Source: Actinoplanes xinjiangensis (GTDB taxonomy: Bacteria; Actinomycetota; Actinomycetes; Mycobacteriales; Micromonosporaceae). From it: a stretch of DNA of 64,000 nucleotides. The notes beneath the pieces were generated by a model, which did no database searches, was not told the DNA's origin, and saw nothing but the letters and a program-made list of their open reading frames with translations. A program made the position numbers and the translations under genes. The DNA is taken from positions 1 through 64,000 of the forward strand of contig NZ_QGGR01000025.1 of NCBI RefSeq assembly GCF_003148685.1. The letters are read 5' to 3'. Each line of letters starts with the position of its first letter. Positions within the stretch are counted from its first letter, which is position 1. Below, in pieces: positions 1 through 8,444 of the stretch.

Positions 1-95
1 CGTATCCCAAGGGGAAACACCGACGTTGGCGGGCGGCCCACCCTGATTTTCACGCCTGCGAGGCGTCACCGGAAGGGATAGGAGAACTGACCTGA

Positions 96-127
96 GAATC
101 GCCCCCGGCCTCTGCCGGGGGCGATTC
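96..127. terminator. Strong hairpin, bidirectional terminator candidate
   Basis: A perfect 14-bp inverted repeat (arm GAATCGCCCCCGGC) with the 4-nt loop CTCT. It lies just past the stop of the GGDEF-EAL gene on the minus strand. It also follows whatever plus-strand gene ends left of the window: two plus frames have stops at 79-81 and 90-92, so the first 90 bases may be a gene tail that I cannot identify. There is no long T run, as is usual in high-GC actinomycetes. Confidence 0.75.
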
Positions 128-160
128 GTCGTTCGGGCCGGTGAACGGTTCGCCTCCGGC

Positions 161-2482
161 CTACACCGCGGCCCGGTACGCGATCTCCCGGTCGAGCAGC
201 CAGGCGGTGGTCGTCGTGGCATCCTGCGGGCGGGCGATCCCGTAGCCCTGCGCCAGGTCGCACCCGTACCCGCGGAGCCGCTCGAAGATGTCCGCGTCCT
301 CCACCCCTTCGGCGATGATCTGCATCCCGAGCGAGTGCGCCAGCTGTACCGTGCTGTGCACGATCGCCGCGCTGCGCGGGTCGACACCGCAGCGGCTGAC
401 GAACGCCCGGTCCAGTTTCAGGTCGTCGACCGGCAGCACCTGGAGGTAGCTGAGGCTGGAGTAGCCGGTCCCGTAGTCGTCGACGGCCAGCCGCGGACCC
501 ATGTCGCGCAACCGGCCCAGCGTCTGCAGCGCGTTGTCGGCGTCGGTCATCAGCACGCTCTCGGTGACCTCCAGCTCCAGGGCCTCCGGCGGCAGGCCGT
601 GCCGGCGCAGCAGCGCGCCCACCTGCTCCGGGAAGCCGGGATCGCGAAGGTCGGAGACCGACAGGTTCACCGCCACCGACACCGGCAGACCCTCGTCGTG
701 CCACCGGCGGCTCTGCCGGCAGGCCAGGTCCAGCACGACCGCGGTGATCCGGCCCATCAGGTCGGCGCTCTCCGCGGTGTAGAGGAACGCGTCCGGGTAG
801 ATCAGCCCGCGTTCCGGGTGCTGCCAGCGGACCAGCGCCTCCACCCCGACGACCCGGGCGGCCGCGTCGACGGTCACCTTCGGCTGGTAGTGCAGCACCA
901 GCTCACCACGGTCCAGGCCGGTACGCAGTTCCTCCAGCATGGTGAGCCGCGCCCGGGCGTGGTCGTCGAGGCCGGTCGCGAAGACCGGACCGCCGCCGTG
1001 ACCGGTCTTCGCGGCGTACATCGCCACGTCGGCCCGGCGCAGCAGGGTGGACCGGTCGGTGCCGTCGTCGGGGCAGATCGCGATGCCGATGCTCGCGTCC
1101 ACGTGCAGGTCCACCTCCGGCAGCACGAACGGCTCCCGCAGCGTGCGCAGCACCCCGGCGACGACCTCGGCGGCCCGGTCCCGCCCGGTACCCGGCACGA
1201 TCAGCCCGAACTCGTCACCGCCGAGCCGCGCCAGCAGCACCTCGGTGCCCAGCGAGTCACGCATCCGGGCGCCGACCAGCCGCAGCAGGGTGTCCCCGAC
1301 GTCGTGGCCGAAGCTGTCGTTGACCTCCTTGAACCGGTCCAGGTCGACGTAGGCGACCGCGAGCGTGGCGTGCGGCCCGTCCAGTTCGCGTTCCAGGCGC
1401 TCGACGAAGAACCGGCGGTTCGCCAGCCCGGTCAGCTCGTCGGTGCGGGCCTGCCGGCGGGCGGCGCCGAGGGCCTCCGCGGTACGGACGCTGGCCATCA
1501 TCCGTACGATCGCCGCGGTGATCGCCGTCCCGGCGAGCAGGCTGCCGACCGGTGCGACGTCGTGTTCGGTCAGCGCCGCCCACAGCAGCAGGCCCAGGCA
1601 GCTGACCGCGAGGACGGCCGGGACCGCGGTGCTCAGCCACAGGCTCGGACGTCTCCTCTCGGCGCGCCCCACCGGCTGCCGGGCGGCCAGCGACAGCAGG
1701 GAGAGGCCGACGAGCCACGTCAGGTCGACACCGACCGGCACGTGGACGCCCTCCCACAGCAGCACCATGCTCACCGTGTCGGCGCCCGCGAACAGGGCCA
1801 TCCCGGCGATCAGCAGGCCGAGCACCCGGTCGCGGCGCCAGCCGCACAGCGCCCACGCGCCGAGCAGGCAGCCGATGACCGCGATGTCGGCGATCGGGTA
1901 GGCGGCGTTCACGACGACGCCGAGCATCGTCGAATGCGGGGCCGGCTCGACCGCGGCGAGCACCGGCACCGAGACCAGCGACGTCACCGCGGTGGCCGCG
2001 ATCACCCCGTCCAGCCAGGCGGCGGCGCTGACCCGGGGCAGCCGGTCGCGCAGCAACAGCACCAGCGCGATCCCGAAACTCGGGTAGAACGTCAGCCACA
2101 GCGGGTCGGCCGGGGTGATCAGGGGTTCCGGTTCGAGATCGCGGACGTACACCCACCAGTAGAGGTTGCCGCAGGCGTAGGCGAGCTGGCCCGCCGACAG
2201 GAACGCCCACGCCGTACGGACCGGGCGGGCGGCACGTCCGGCGACACCCGCGACGATCAGGCCCGGAATCAGGTAGAGGAGGTTGTGCAGCAGCCCGGCG
2301 GCGGTGCCGTCGGCCACGTCGAGGGCGTAGACAAGCACCTGGGCGGTCAGCAGGATGCCGAGGCACCACCACGCCACACGTTCGCGGCGGGTCGTCTCCG
2401 AGAAGAACGAGCGGGGCCACACGTCGGACCTATCGGAGCCCGGACGAGGATCTTGAGTGTTAGCCCGGTCTCCCCGAGGCAC
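161..2482 (-). CDS. Membrane-bound GGDEF-EAL cyclic di-GMP protein
   Basis: A 773-aa protein with about ten hydrophobic segments in residues 30-335, then GGDEF (about 345-505) and EAL (about 520-765). The GGDEF motif is intact (RLGGDEFGLI). The EAL domain keeps EALVRW, the Asn of VNLSV, ELEVTES, the double Asp of DDYGTGYSSL, the Lys of LKLDR, AEGVED and QGY, so both diguanylate cyclase and phosphodiesterase activity are possible. The N-terminal membrane block looks like a sensor module but I could not assign it to a named family. The start is uncertain: GTG at 2482 overlaps the next minus-strand ORF by 23 bases, and GTG at 2422 is a possible alternative. Neither has a clear ribosome binding site. 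It likely tunes cyclic di-GMP, which controls development in actinomycetes. Confidence 0.9.
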   Translation of the reverse strand: MPRGDRANTQDPRPGSDRSDVWPRSFFSETTRRERVAWWCLGILLTAQVLVYALDVADGTAAGLLHNLLYLIPGLIVAGVAGRAARPVRTAWAFLSAGQLAYACGNLYWWVYVRDLEPEPLITPADPLWLTFYPSFGIALVLLLRDRLPRVSAAAWLDGVIAATAVTSLVSVPVLAAVEPAPHSTMLGVVVNAAYPIADIAVIGCLLGAWALCGWRRDRVLGLLIAGMALFAGADTVSMVLLWEGVHVPVGVDLTWLVGLSLLSLAARQPVGRAERRRPSLWLSTAVPAVLAVSCLGLLLWAALTEHDVAPVGSLLAGTAITAAIVRMMASVRTAEALGAARRQARTDELTGLANRRFFVERLERELDGPHATLAVAYVDLDRFKEVNDSFGHDVGDTLLRLVGARMRDSLGTEVLLARLGGDEFGLIVPGTGRDRAAEVVAGVLRTLREPFVLPEVDLHVDASIGIAICPDDGTDRSTLLRRADVAMYAAKTGHGGGPVFATGLDDHARARLTMLEELRTGLDRGELVLHYQPKVTVDAAARVVGVEALVRWQHPERGLIYPDAFLYTAESADLMGRITAVVLDLACRQSRRWHDEGLPVSVAVNLSVSDLRDPGFPEQVGALLRRHGLPPEALELEVTESVLMTDADNALQTLGRLRDMGPRLAVDDYGTGYSSLSYLQVLPVDDLKLDRAFVSRCGVDPRSAAIVHSTVQLAHSLGMQIIAEGVEDADIFERLRGYGCDLAQGYGIARPQDATTTTAWLLDREIAYRAAV

Positions 2483-2777
2483 GGCAGGGCCGCCGGGCCA
2501 CGCCGTGCCCGGCGACGTCGAGTTGCTGATGCTCGGGCAGGCGGGTGCCCAGCGCGGCCAGATGCACCGCGGTCACCACCTCGACGGTGTCGCCGGCCGG
2601 CATGGTGATCCGCGAACCGGGCGGCGCGACGGTGTCCGGTGGGCAGAGCACCGTGAATCCGTCGGGCCGGCGGGCGATCACACACGGGCCGACCGGGACC
2701 GCACGACGTCCCGGCGCCTCCACCCGGACGGTGCAGGGCTCGTCGACGTGGAGCAGAGCGAATTCGAGCCAGTTCAC
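2460..2777 (-). CDS. Small hypothetical protein
   Basis: An ORF of about 105 aa, read from GTG at 2777 (a longer in-frame start exists at 2816). The first 75 residues look like a compact beta-rich domain with codon use typical of the neighbourhood. The Arg/Gly-rich tail (ending RPCRASGRPG) overlaps the 5' end of the GGDEF-EAL gene and looks less protein-like. No family was recognised. If real, it would be upstream of and coupled to the GGDEF-EAL gene on the same strand. Confidence 0.45.
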   Translation of the reverse strand: MNWLEFALLHVDEPCTVRVEAPGRRAVPVGPCVIARRPDGFTVLCPPDTVAPPGSRITMPAGDTVEVVTAVHLAALGTRLPEHQQLDVAGHGVARRPCRASGRPG

Positions 2778-2851
2778 GCCCCCAAGATTGCCCGGCGGCG
2801 GCCGGATTAACCCCATGCCGGTCGCGACGGTGCCCGTGGCACGATCTCCGG

Positions 2852-3640
2852 ATGCCGTACTACCCCGCCCACGACGGCCTGCGCCTGTTCTACGACGTGG
2901 CCGGGGACGGCCCGCCGCTCGTGGTACTGCCCGGCGGACCCGGTATGGACGTGCGCTACCTCGGTGACCTGGGCGGCCTGTCGGCGACCCGGCGGCTCAT
3001 CCTCGCCGACGCCCGGGCCGGTGGCCGCTCCGAGGTGCCCGAGGACCGTTCGACGGTGTCGTTCACCGCCCAGGCCCGTGACCTGGAGGCGCTGCGCGAG
3101 CACCTGGGACTCGACCGCCTGGACGTCCTGGCGCACTCGGCGGGGACCCTCACGGCACAGGAGTACGCCGTCACCCACCCGCACCGGATCCGCCGCCTGA
3201 TCCTGGTGACGCCGATCGGCCGGGCCGGCCGTGACACCGATCCGGCCGAGGTCGCGCGGATCCGGGCGTCCCGCTCGTCCGAACCGTGGTATCCGCAGGC
3301 GGCCGCCGCGGCAGGGCCGTTCGCGCAGGCGCTCATGGTGCCGTTCCACTGGCACCGATGGACGCCGGAACGCCGTACCGAGTACGTTCCCGGTCACGCC
3401 AACCGGCTGCCGTGGTTCCGGGACGGGTTCTACGCCGGTGACGCCCACCCGGGTCCGGTGCTCGCGCCGGTGCTGGTGGTGGCCGGCGCGTCGGACGGGA
3501 TGATCGGCACCGCCCCGGCCCGGGTGGTGGCAGCCGCCCATCCGCACACCCGTTTCGAACTGCTGACCGAATCCGGTCACCGGCCCTGGGTGGAGCAGCC
3601 GGAACTGTTCCGCAAACTCGTCGAAGACTTCCTGACGTAG
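2852..3640 (+). CDS. Alpha/beta hydrolase (proline iminopeptidase-like)
   Basis: A 262-aa alpha/beta-hydrolase. It has the oxyanion region LPGGPGMD, the nucleophile elbow AHSAGT (Ser about 98), the acid GASDGMIG and the catalytic His in ESGHRPW near the C-terminus. The HGGPG-like motif and layout resemble proline iminopeptidases and related esterases, but substrate cannot be told from sequence. The ATG at 2852 directly precedes the conserved start (MPYYPAHDGLRLFYDV). It is monocistronic: the genes on both sides run on the other strand or are decayed. Confidence 0.85.
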   Translation: MPYYPAHDGLRLFYDVAGDGPPLVVLPGGPGMDVRYLGDLGGLSATRRLILADARAGGRSEVPEDRSTVSFTAQARDLEALREHLGLDRLDVLAHSAGTLTAQEYAVTHPHRIRRLILVTPIGRAGRDTDPAEVARIRASRSSEPWYPQAAAAAGPFAQALMVPFHWHRWTPERRTEYVPGHANRLPWFRDGFYAGDAHPGPVLAPVLVVAGASDGMIGTAPARVVAAAHPHTRFELLTESGHRPWVEQPELFRKLVEDFLT

Positions 3641-3650
3641 CGGTCGCCGT

Positions 3651-3738
3651 ATCCGGCCCGCATCCGGCCCGCATCCTGCCCATCCCGGGTTGCGTCCGGC
3701 TAGCACCCGGTCGCATCCGGTAAGGCCTCCTAGGAGGC
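3651..3738. repeat. Short tandem repeat and palindrome after the hydrolase
   Basis: Just past the hydrolase stop the 11-mer ATCCGGCCCGC occurs twice head to tail (3651-3672), with a third degenerate copy. Downstream lies the perfect 14-bp palindrome GCCTCCTAGGAGGC at 3725-3738. No gene was seen here. The palindrome could be a terminator stem or a binding site. Confidence 0.5.
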
Positions 3739-3752
3739 TGGGCCTGCCCCCG

Positions 3753-3920
3753 TCAGACCGTGGCCGAGTGCTCGACCTGCCGCGGGTCGTCGCCCGAAGG
3801 ATCTCTAACCCAGGACGGCGACCAGGTGCTCGACCCGCCGCGGGTCTTCCCCGAAGGTCTCCAACACCGATCCACGTCGGCGACCGGCAGCACCACGATC
3901 TTGATCGTGCGATCCGCCAT
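3753..3920 (-). pseudogene. Remnant of a glyoxalase/VOC-family gene
   Basis: From ATG at 3920 the minus strand reads MADRTIKIVVLPVADVDR, the classic first strand of a VOC (glyoxalase/bleomycin-resistance) protein. The frame then breaks. After a shift the sequence reads a C-terminus-like ETFGEDPRRVEHLVAVLG with stop at 3805. A second, diverged copy of that tail (SGDDPRQVEHSATV, stop at 3753) follows. The whole middle of the domain (roughly 100 residues) is missing. I read this as a gene destroyed by internal deletion and a short tail duplication. The N-terminal motif is the strong evidence; the tail assignment is inference. Confidence 0.5.
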
Positions 3921-3943
3921 CGTCAGTTCGGTGGCTGGTTCGC

Positions 3944-4939
3944 TTACAGGAACGGCTGCCGCTCGCGCACCCCCGGCGTCGTCCCAGGGGGACTCCCTGG
4001 CCGGTATCCGGGCCGGATCCGCGGGGACGGGTCGCGCAGTGCCGGCGGGAGCAGGAAGGTGACGTTCTCGTCGGTGACCCGGTGTTCGGTGACGGTGTCC
4101 GGGCCGAGGGCGGCGATCACCTCGTCGACCAGGTGCGGCGGCGCGGAGGCGCCGGCGGTCAGTCCGAGGGTACGCACCCCGTCGAGCCAGTCGGTGCGGA
4201 TCTGCGTGGCGTCCTCGATCAGGTGTGCGGGTGTGCCGTGGCGCCGGGCGACCTCGACGAGCCGGGCGGAGTTGGAGGAGTTGGCGGAGCCGACGACCAG
4301 GACGAGATCGCAGGCGGCGGCGATGGCGGCGACCGCCTCCTGCCGGTTGGTGGTGGCGTAGCAGATGTCGTCGGTGTCCGGCCCGGTGAGTTCCGGGAAG
4401 CGGTCCCGCAGCGCGCCGACGATCGCGGTGGTCTCGTCGGCGGCCAGGGTGGTCTGGGTCAGGTAGGAGACCCGTCGCGGGTCGTCGACGTCGACCGTGC
4501 CGGCGGCGGCGACGTCGCCGACCAGGCGGATCCCGGGGACCTGGCCGAGGGTGCCCTCCACCTCGTCGTGCCCGGCGTGGCCGATCAGCAGGACGGTGTC
4601 GCCGCGGGCGGTGAAGCGCCGGGCCTCGGTGTGCACCTTGGCGACCAGGGGGCAGGTGGCGTCGATGACGTGCAGGCCGCGGCGGGTGGCGTCGGTGCGG
4701 ACGGCGGGTGCGACCCCGTGGGCGGAGAAGACGACGGTGGCGCCCTCGGGGACCTGGTCGAGTTCGTCGACGAAGATCGCGCCGGCGGCTTCGAGGCGGG
4801 CGACGACGTGGGTGTTGTGGACGATCTGACGGCGTACCCAGATCGGTGGTCCGTGCCGGTGCAGGGCGTTCTCGACCATGTCGACGGCGCGTTCGACGCC
4901 GGCGCAGAAGGACCGTGGGGCGGCGAGCAGCACTTCCAT
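3944..4939 (-). CDS. ispH: 4-hydroxy-3-methylbut-2-enyl diphosphate reductase
   Basis: IspH (LytB) makes IPP and DMAPP in the last step of the MEP isoprenoid pathway, using a [4Fe-4S] cluster. The three cluster cysteines are visible: RSFCAGVERA near the start, DATCPLVAKVH about residue 95, and DDICYATTN about 190. About 331 aa, normal length. ATG at 4939 matches the family start (MEVLLAAP); GTG at 4945 is in frame two codons earlier. The gene is divergent from the encapsulin-terpene operon across a gap of about 110 bp, so it is probably a dedicated supply of the C5 units for that operon. Confidence 0.93.
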   Translation of the reverse strand: MEVLLAAPRSFCAGVERAVDMVENALHRHGPPIWVRRQIVHNTHVVARLEAAGAIFVDELDQVPEGATVVFSAHGVAPAVRTDATRRGLHVIDATCPLVAKVHTEARRFTARGDTVLLIGHAGHDEVEGTLGQVPGIRLVGDVAAAGTVDVDDPRRVSYLTQTTLAADETTAIVGALRDRFPELTGPDTDDICYATTNRQEAVAAIAAACDLVLVVGSANSSNSARLVEVARRHGTPAHLIEDATQIRTDWLDGVRTLGLTAGASAPPHLVDEVIAALGPDTVTEHRVTDENVTFLLPPALRDPSPRIRPGYRPGSPPGTTPGVRERQPFL

Positions 4940-5051
4940 GATCACGGAGCTTAGGTGGGATGGTTCGCTGTTCTACAAAAACCGCCGAACAAGCCCCGAG
5001 CTGGGATAAAACGGGCTAGACGTAAGCCATATTCAGGGATGAAACGGGGCG

Positions 5052-6473
5052 TTGACTACCGTGACCAGTTCAGTGAAGCCGGCCAAGACCCGTGAGCAGC
5101 AGGACCAGGAGTACCAGCAGAGTCTCAGCACCATCGCGGCGCGGAACCTGACCCACACCACCAAGTCCGTCCCGCAGATGCAGGAGATCACCTCCCGGTG
5201 GCTGCTGCGCAAACTGCCCTGGGTCGAGGTCAAGGGCGGCGTCTACCGGGTCAACCGGCGGATGACCTACCGACTGGGTGACGGGCGGCTGACCTTCACC
5301 AACACCGGCGCCTCGGTGCAGGTGGTGCCGGGTGAGCTGCGGGAGATCGCGGTGCTGTCCGGGATCGAGGACGAGGAACTGCTGCGCGGGATCGCCGACC
5401 GGTTCGTCCAGCAGGAGTACCAGCCGGGTCAGGTGATCGTCGAGTTCGGCTCGGTCGCGGACAACCTCTACCTGATCGCGCACGGCAAGGTGGAGAAGAT
5501 CGGCGTCGGGGCGTACGGCGACCCGCTGAGCCTGGGCGTGCTGGCCGACGGGGAGAAGTTCGGCGAACGGGTCCTCATCGACGACAACAAGATCTGGGAG
5601 TACACCGCCAAGGCGATGACCGCGGTGACCATCCTGGCCCTGCCCCGGGCGGCGTTCGCCGAGGTGACCGCACGCAGCGAGTACCTGCGCGAACTCGTCG
5701 AGGGATTCCGGGACAAGAGCCGCCGCCCGCAGAACAAGCACGGCGAGGCGGCGATCGCGGTCGCGGCCGGCCACTCCGGTGAGCCCACCCTGGCCGGCAC
5801 CTACGTCGACTACGAGACCAATCCCCGCGAGTACGAGCTCAGCGTCGCCCAGACCATCCTGAAGATCCACACCCGGGTCGCCGACCTCTACAACGACCCG
5901 ATGGACCAGCTGGAGCAGCAGCTGCGGCTCACCGTCGAGGCGCTGCGTGAACGCCAGGAGTACGAACTGGTCAACAACCGTGAGTTCGGTCTGCTGCACA
6001 ACGCCGACCTGCGCCAGCGCATCCACACCCGCAGCGGCCCGCCCACCCCCGACGACCTGGACGAGCTGCTGAGCATGCGGCGCAGCACCCGGTTCTTCCT
6101 GGCCCATCCCCAGGCGATCGCCGCGTTCGGGCGGGAGTGCACGAAGCGGGGCATCTACCCGCCGCCGGTGGAGATGGACGGGCACACCGTGCCGTCGTGG
6201 CGGGGGGTGCCGATCCTGCCGTCCGGCAAGATCCCGATCAGCCACACGCACACCACCTCGATCCTGGCGATGCGGATCGGCGAGTCCGACCAGGGCGTGA
6301 TCGGCCTGCACCAGACCGGCATCCCGGACGAGTACCAGCCGGGCCTGAACGTGCGGTTCATGGGCATCAACGATCAGGCCGTCATGTCGTACCTGGTCAG
6401 TGCCTATTATTCGGCGGCCGTGCTGGTGCCGGACGCGCTCGGCATCCTCGACCACGTCGAACTCTCGCACTGA
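5052..6473 (+). CDS. eshA: EshA-like family 2B encapsulin with cNMP-binding domain
   Basis: A 473-aa protein. A Crp/Fnr-type cyclic-nucleotide-binding domain (about 100-225; LADGEKFGE is the phosphate-binding cassette region) is inserted in an HK97-like encapsulin shell fold. This is the architecture of Streptomyces EshA and of family 2B encapsulin shells. These are known to sit beside 2-methylisoborneol synthase genes, as here. The protein should self-assemble into a nanocompartment holding the downstream cyclase. The start is probably TTG at 5052 (ACGGGG just upstream); GTG at 5061 is the alternative. The gap to the next gene is 1 base, so co-translation is expected. The call on shell fold rests on family knowledge and context. 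Confidence 0.88.
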   Translation: MTTVTSSVKPAKTREQQDQEYQQSLSTIAARNLTHTTKSVPQMQEITSRWLLRKLPWVEVKGGVYRVNRRMTYRLGDGRLTFTNTGASVQVVPGELREIAVLSGIEDEELLRGIADRFVQQEYQPGQVIVEFGSVADNLYLIAHGKVEKIGVGAYGDPLSLGVLADGEKFGERVLIDDNKIWEYTAKAMTAVTILALPRAAFAEVTARSEYLRELVEGFRDKSRRPQNKHGEAAIAVAAGHSGEPTLAGTYVDYETNPREYELSVAQTILKIHTRVADLYNDPMDQLEQQLRLTVEALRERQEYELVNNREFGLLHNADLRQRIHTRSGPPTPDDLDELLSMRRSTRFFLAHPQAIAAFGRECTKRGIYPPPVEMDGHTVPSWRGVPILPSGKIPISHTHTTSILAMRIGESDQGVIGLHQTGIPDEYQPGLNVRFMGINDQAVMSYLVSAYYSAAVLVPDALGILDHVELSH

Positions 6474-6474
6474 C

Positions 6475-7545
6475 ATGTCGGTGATCTCGGATCTGCGGGG
6501 TGCGCCGCCGCCGCACCTGCGCGCACTGTTGCCGGGCCTCGGCATGTCCGCGGCCCGTGCGTTCCTGAAGCCGCTGGTGGCGCCGCCCGAGGACGGACGG
6601 CTGTACTGCCCGGACGCGATCAGGGACGATCCGGCGCTCGGCGCCCTGGTGGACGACCGGCTGCTCCGATGGGCCGGGGAGGTCGGGATCTACCCCGGCC
6701 GGCTCGACAAGCTGCGGTCCTACGGGTTCGGCCGCTACATGATGCTCGCCCACCCCGCCGTCAGCGACCCCGACCGGCTGTTGATGGCCACGAAATGCCT
6801 GGTCGCCGAGTGGGCCGCGGACGACTACTACGTCGACGAGGTGGAGCTGGGCGCCGAGCCGGCGGTGGTCGGCTCCCGCCTGGCCCGGCTGATCTCGGTG
6901 GTCGACCCGGCACAGATGGTTCCGCGGTACGCCGCCGACATGGACGGTTACCACCGGCTCCAGCCCATCTCGGAGGCCTTCCGCACCGCCGTGGAGCACC
7001 TGTCCGTCTACGCCTCGCCGGCGCAGCTGGGCCGGTTCCAGCATCAGATGGCGATCCTCTTCCTGGCCTGGACGCAGGAGGCGGACTGGCACGTCAACCG
7101 GCGCACCCCGCCGGTCTGGGAGTACCTGGTCCAGCGGCATCTCAACAGCTACCTGCCGCCGATGATCCTGATCGACGTGCTGGCCGGCTACGAGCTGCCG
7201 GCGCACGAGTTCTACCACCCGGAGGTACGCCGCGCCTTCACCACCGCCGGCAATGCGGCCGTGATCGTCAACGACCTGCACTCCGGGCCGGCCGAGTCAG
7301 ACACCGACTTCAACCTGCCGCGCGTGTTGCAGCTGAACGAGGGCCTGAGCCACCGGGCGGCGATGGCCCGCACCGTCGAGATCCACAACGAGCTGATGCA
7401 CACCTTCGTCGGGCTGGCCACCCAGCTCAGCGCCGCCGGATCGCCGAACCTGCGGCGGTTCCTCGCGGACACCTGGGCCTGGCTCGGCGGCAGCCGCCGG
7501 TGGCACGCCACCACCGGCCGATACAACCACGGGAGTCAACGATGA
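6475..7545 (+). CDS. 2-methylisoborneol synthase-type terpene cyclase
   Basis: A 356-aa class I terpene cyclase of the 2-methylisoborneol type. The metal-binding motifs are visible: Asp-rich WAADDYYVDE (about residue 115) and the NSE motif NDLHSGPAESDTDFN (about 265), followed by the LSHRAAM tail segment. It should cyclise 2-methyl-GPP to 2-methylisoborneol or a relative such as 2-methylenebornane. It is short: Streptomyces homologues of about 440 aa carry a long disordered Pro-rich N-terminus, while here only about 45 residues precede the LYCP segment (PGLGMSAAR lies within them). ATG at 6475 is one base after the eshA stop. The stop overlaps the methyltransferase ATG (ATGA). Confidence 0.9.
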   Translation: MSVISDLRGAPPPHLRALLPGLGMSAARAFLKPLVAPPEDGRLYCPDAIRDDPALGALVDDRLLRWAGEVGIYPGRLDKLRSYGFGRYMMLAHPAVSDPDRLLMATKCLVAEWAADDYYVDEVELGAEPAVVGSRLARLISVVDPAQMVPRYAADMDGYHRLQPISEAFRTAVEHLSVYASPAQLGRFQHQMAILFLAWTQEADWHVNRRTPPVWEYLVQRHLNSYLPPMILIDVLAGYELPAHEFYHPEVRRAFTTAGNAAVIVNDLHSGPAESDTDFNLPRVLQLNEGLSHRAAMARTVEIHNELMHTFVGLATQLSAAGSPNLRRFLADTWAWLGGSRRWHATTGRYNHGSQR

Positions 7546-8387
7546 CCAGCACGATCCTCCGTACCGACTTCGAGAAGTCCGTCGCCGCGTACTGGAACAC
7601 CCACCGGAACGACCCGGTGAACCTGCGCCTCGGCGCGGTCGACGACCTCTACCACCACCACTACGGGGTGGGACCCTACGATCCGACGATCCTGGACGGC
7701 CCGGCCGAGGACCGCGAGCAGCGGATCATCGCCGAGCTGCACCGTCTGGAGAGCGCACAGGCCGACCTGCTGCTCGACCACCTCGGCCCGGTCGCCCCGG
7801 GCGACCTGGTCCTGGACGGCGGTTCCGGCCGTGGCGGCACCAGCATCATGGCGAACCAGCGGTTCGGCTGCGAGGTCGACGGCGTGTCCATCTCCGAATA
7901 CCAGGTCGGGTTCGCCAACGAGCAGGCCGCGCGGCGTGGCATCGCCGACAAGGTCCGCTTCCATTTCCGCAACATGCTGGAGACCCGGCTGCCGGGCAAC
8001 ACCCGGCAGGCGATCTGGACCAACGAGACCACGATGTACGTGGATCTGTTCGACCTGTACGCCGAGTTCGCCCGGCTGCTGAGGTTCGGCGGGCGCTACG
8101 TGTGCATCACCGGCTGCGCCAACGACGTGACCGGCCTGCGCTCGAAGGCGGTCAGCCGGATCAACGAGCACTACACGTGCGACATCCACCCGCGCAGCCA
8201 GTACTTCAAGGCCCTCGCCGCGAACGGGCTCGTCCCGATCAACGTGGTCGACCTGACCGCGGCGACCATCCCGTACTGGGAGCTGCGGGCGAGGTCCGAG
8301 GTCGCCACCGGTATCGAGGAGTCGTTCCTGACCGCGTACCGGGAGGGCAGCTTCCACTACCTGCTCATCGCGGCCGACCGCATCTGA
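7542..8387 (+). CDS. Geranyl diphosphate 2-C-methyltransferase
   Basis: A 281-aa SAM-dependent methyltransferase. The GPP-binding YHHHYGVGP stretch (about residue 40) and SAM motif I LDGGSGRGG (about 90) match GPP methyltransferases of 2-methylisoborneol pathways. It methylates C2 of geranyl diphosphate, the substrate for the preceding cyclase. The ATG overlaps the cyclase stop by ATGA, so the two enzymes are translationally coupled. With the encapsulin and IspH upstream, the set covers C5 supply, methylation, cyclisation and compartment. Confidence 0.92.
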   Translation: MTSTILRTDFEKSVAAYWNTHRNDPVNLRLGAVDDLYHHHYGVGPYDPTILDGPAEDREQRIIAELHRLESAQADLLLDHLGPVAPGDLVLDGGSGRGGTSIMANQRFGCEVDGVSISEYQVGFANEQAARRGIADKVRFHFRNMLETRLPGNTRQAIWTNETTMYVDLFDLYAEFARLLRFGGRYVCITGCANDVTGLRSKAVSRINEHYTCDIHPRSQYFKALAANGLVPINVVDLTAATIPYWELRARSEVATGIEESFLTAYREGSFHYLLIAADRI

Positions 8388-8393
8388 TCAGTG

Positions 8394-8422
8394 GGCCGGG
8401 CGCGGTTCCGCCGCGCCCGGCC
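8394..8422. terminator. Hairpin between convergent genes
   Basis: A perfect 12-bp stem (GGCCGGGCGCGG) with a 5-nt loop, 6 bases after the methyltransferase stop and 22 bases before the stop of the opposing sensor kinase gene. It is well placed as a shared bidirectional terminator. Confidence 0.85.
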
Positions 8423-8444
8423 GTATCGCCCCGCTACCGGGCGG

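Noticed and set aside
1-95. Possible 3' end of a gene entering from the left
   Set aside because: Two plus frames end in this stretch and neither shows a recognisable protein tail; too short to call.
335-2608. 757-codon plus-strand frame opposite the GGDEF-EAL gene
   Set aside because: Repetitive Gln/Arg/Asp/Val composition; the minus-strand frame has intact GGDEF and EAL motifs.
5070-6545. 491-codon minus-strand frame opposite eshA
   Set aside because: eshA has a clear cNMP-binding and encapsulin architecture and operon position; the reverse frame has no domain.
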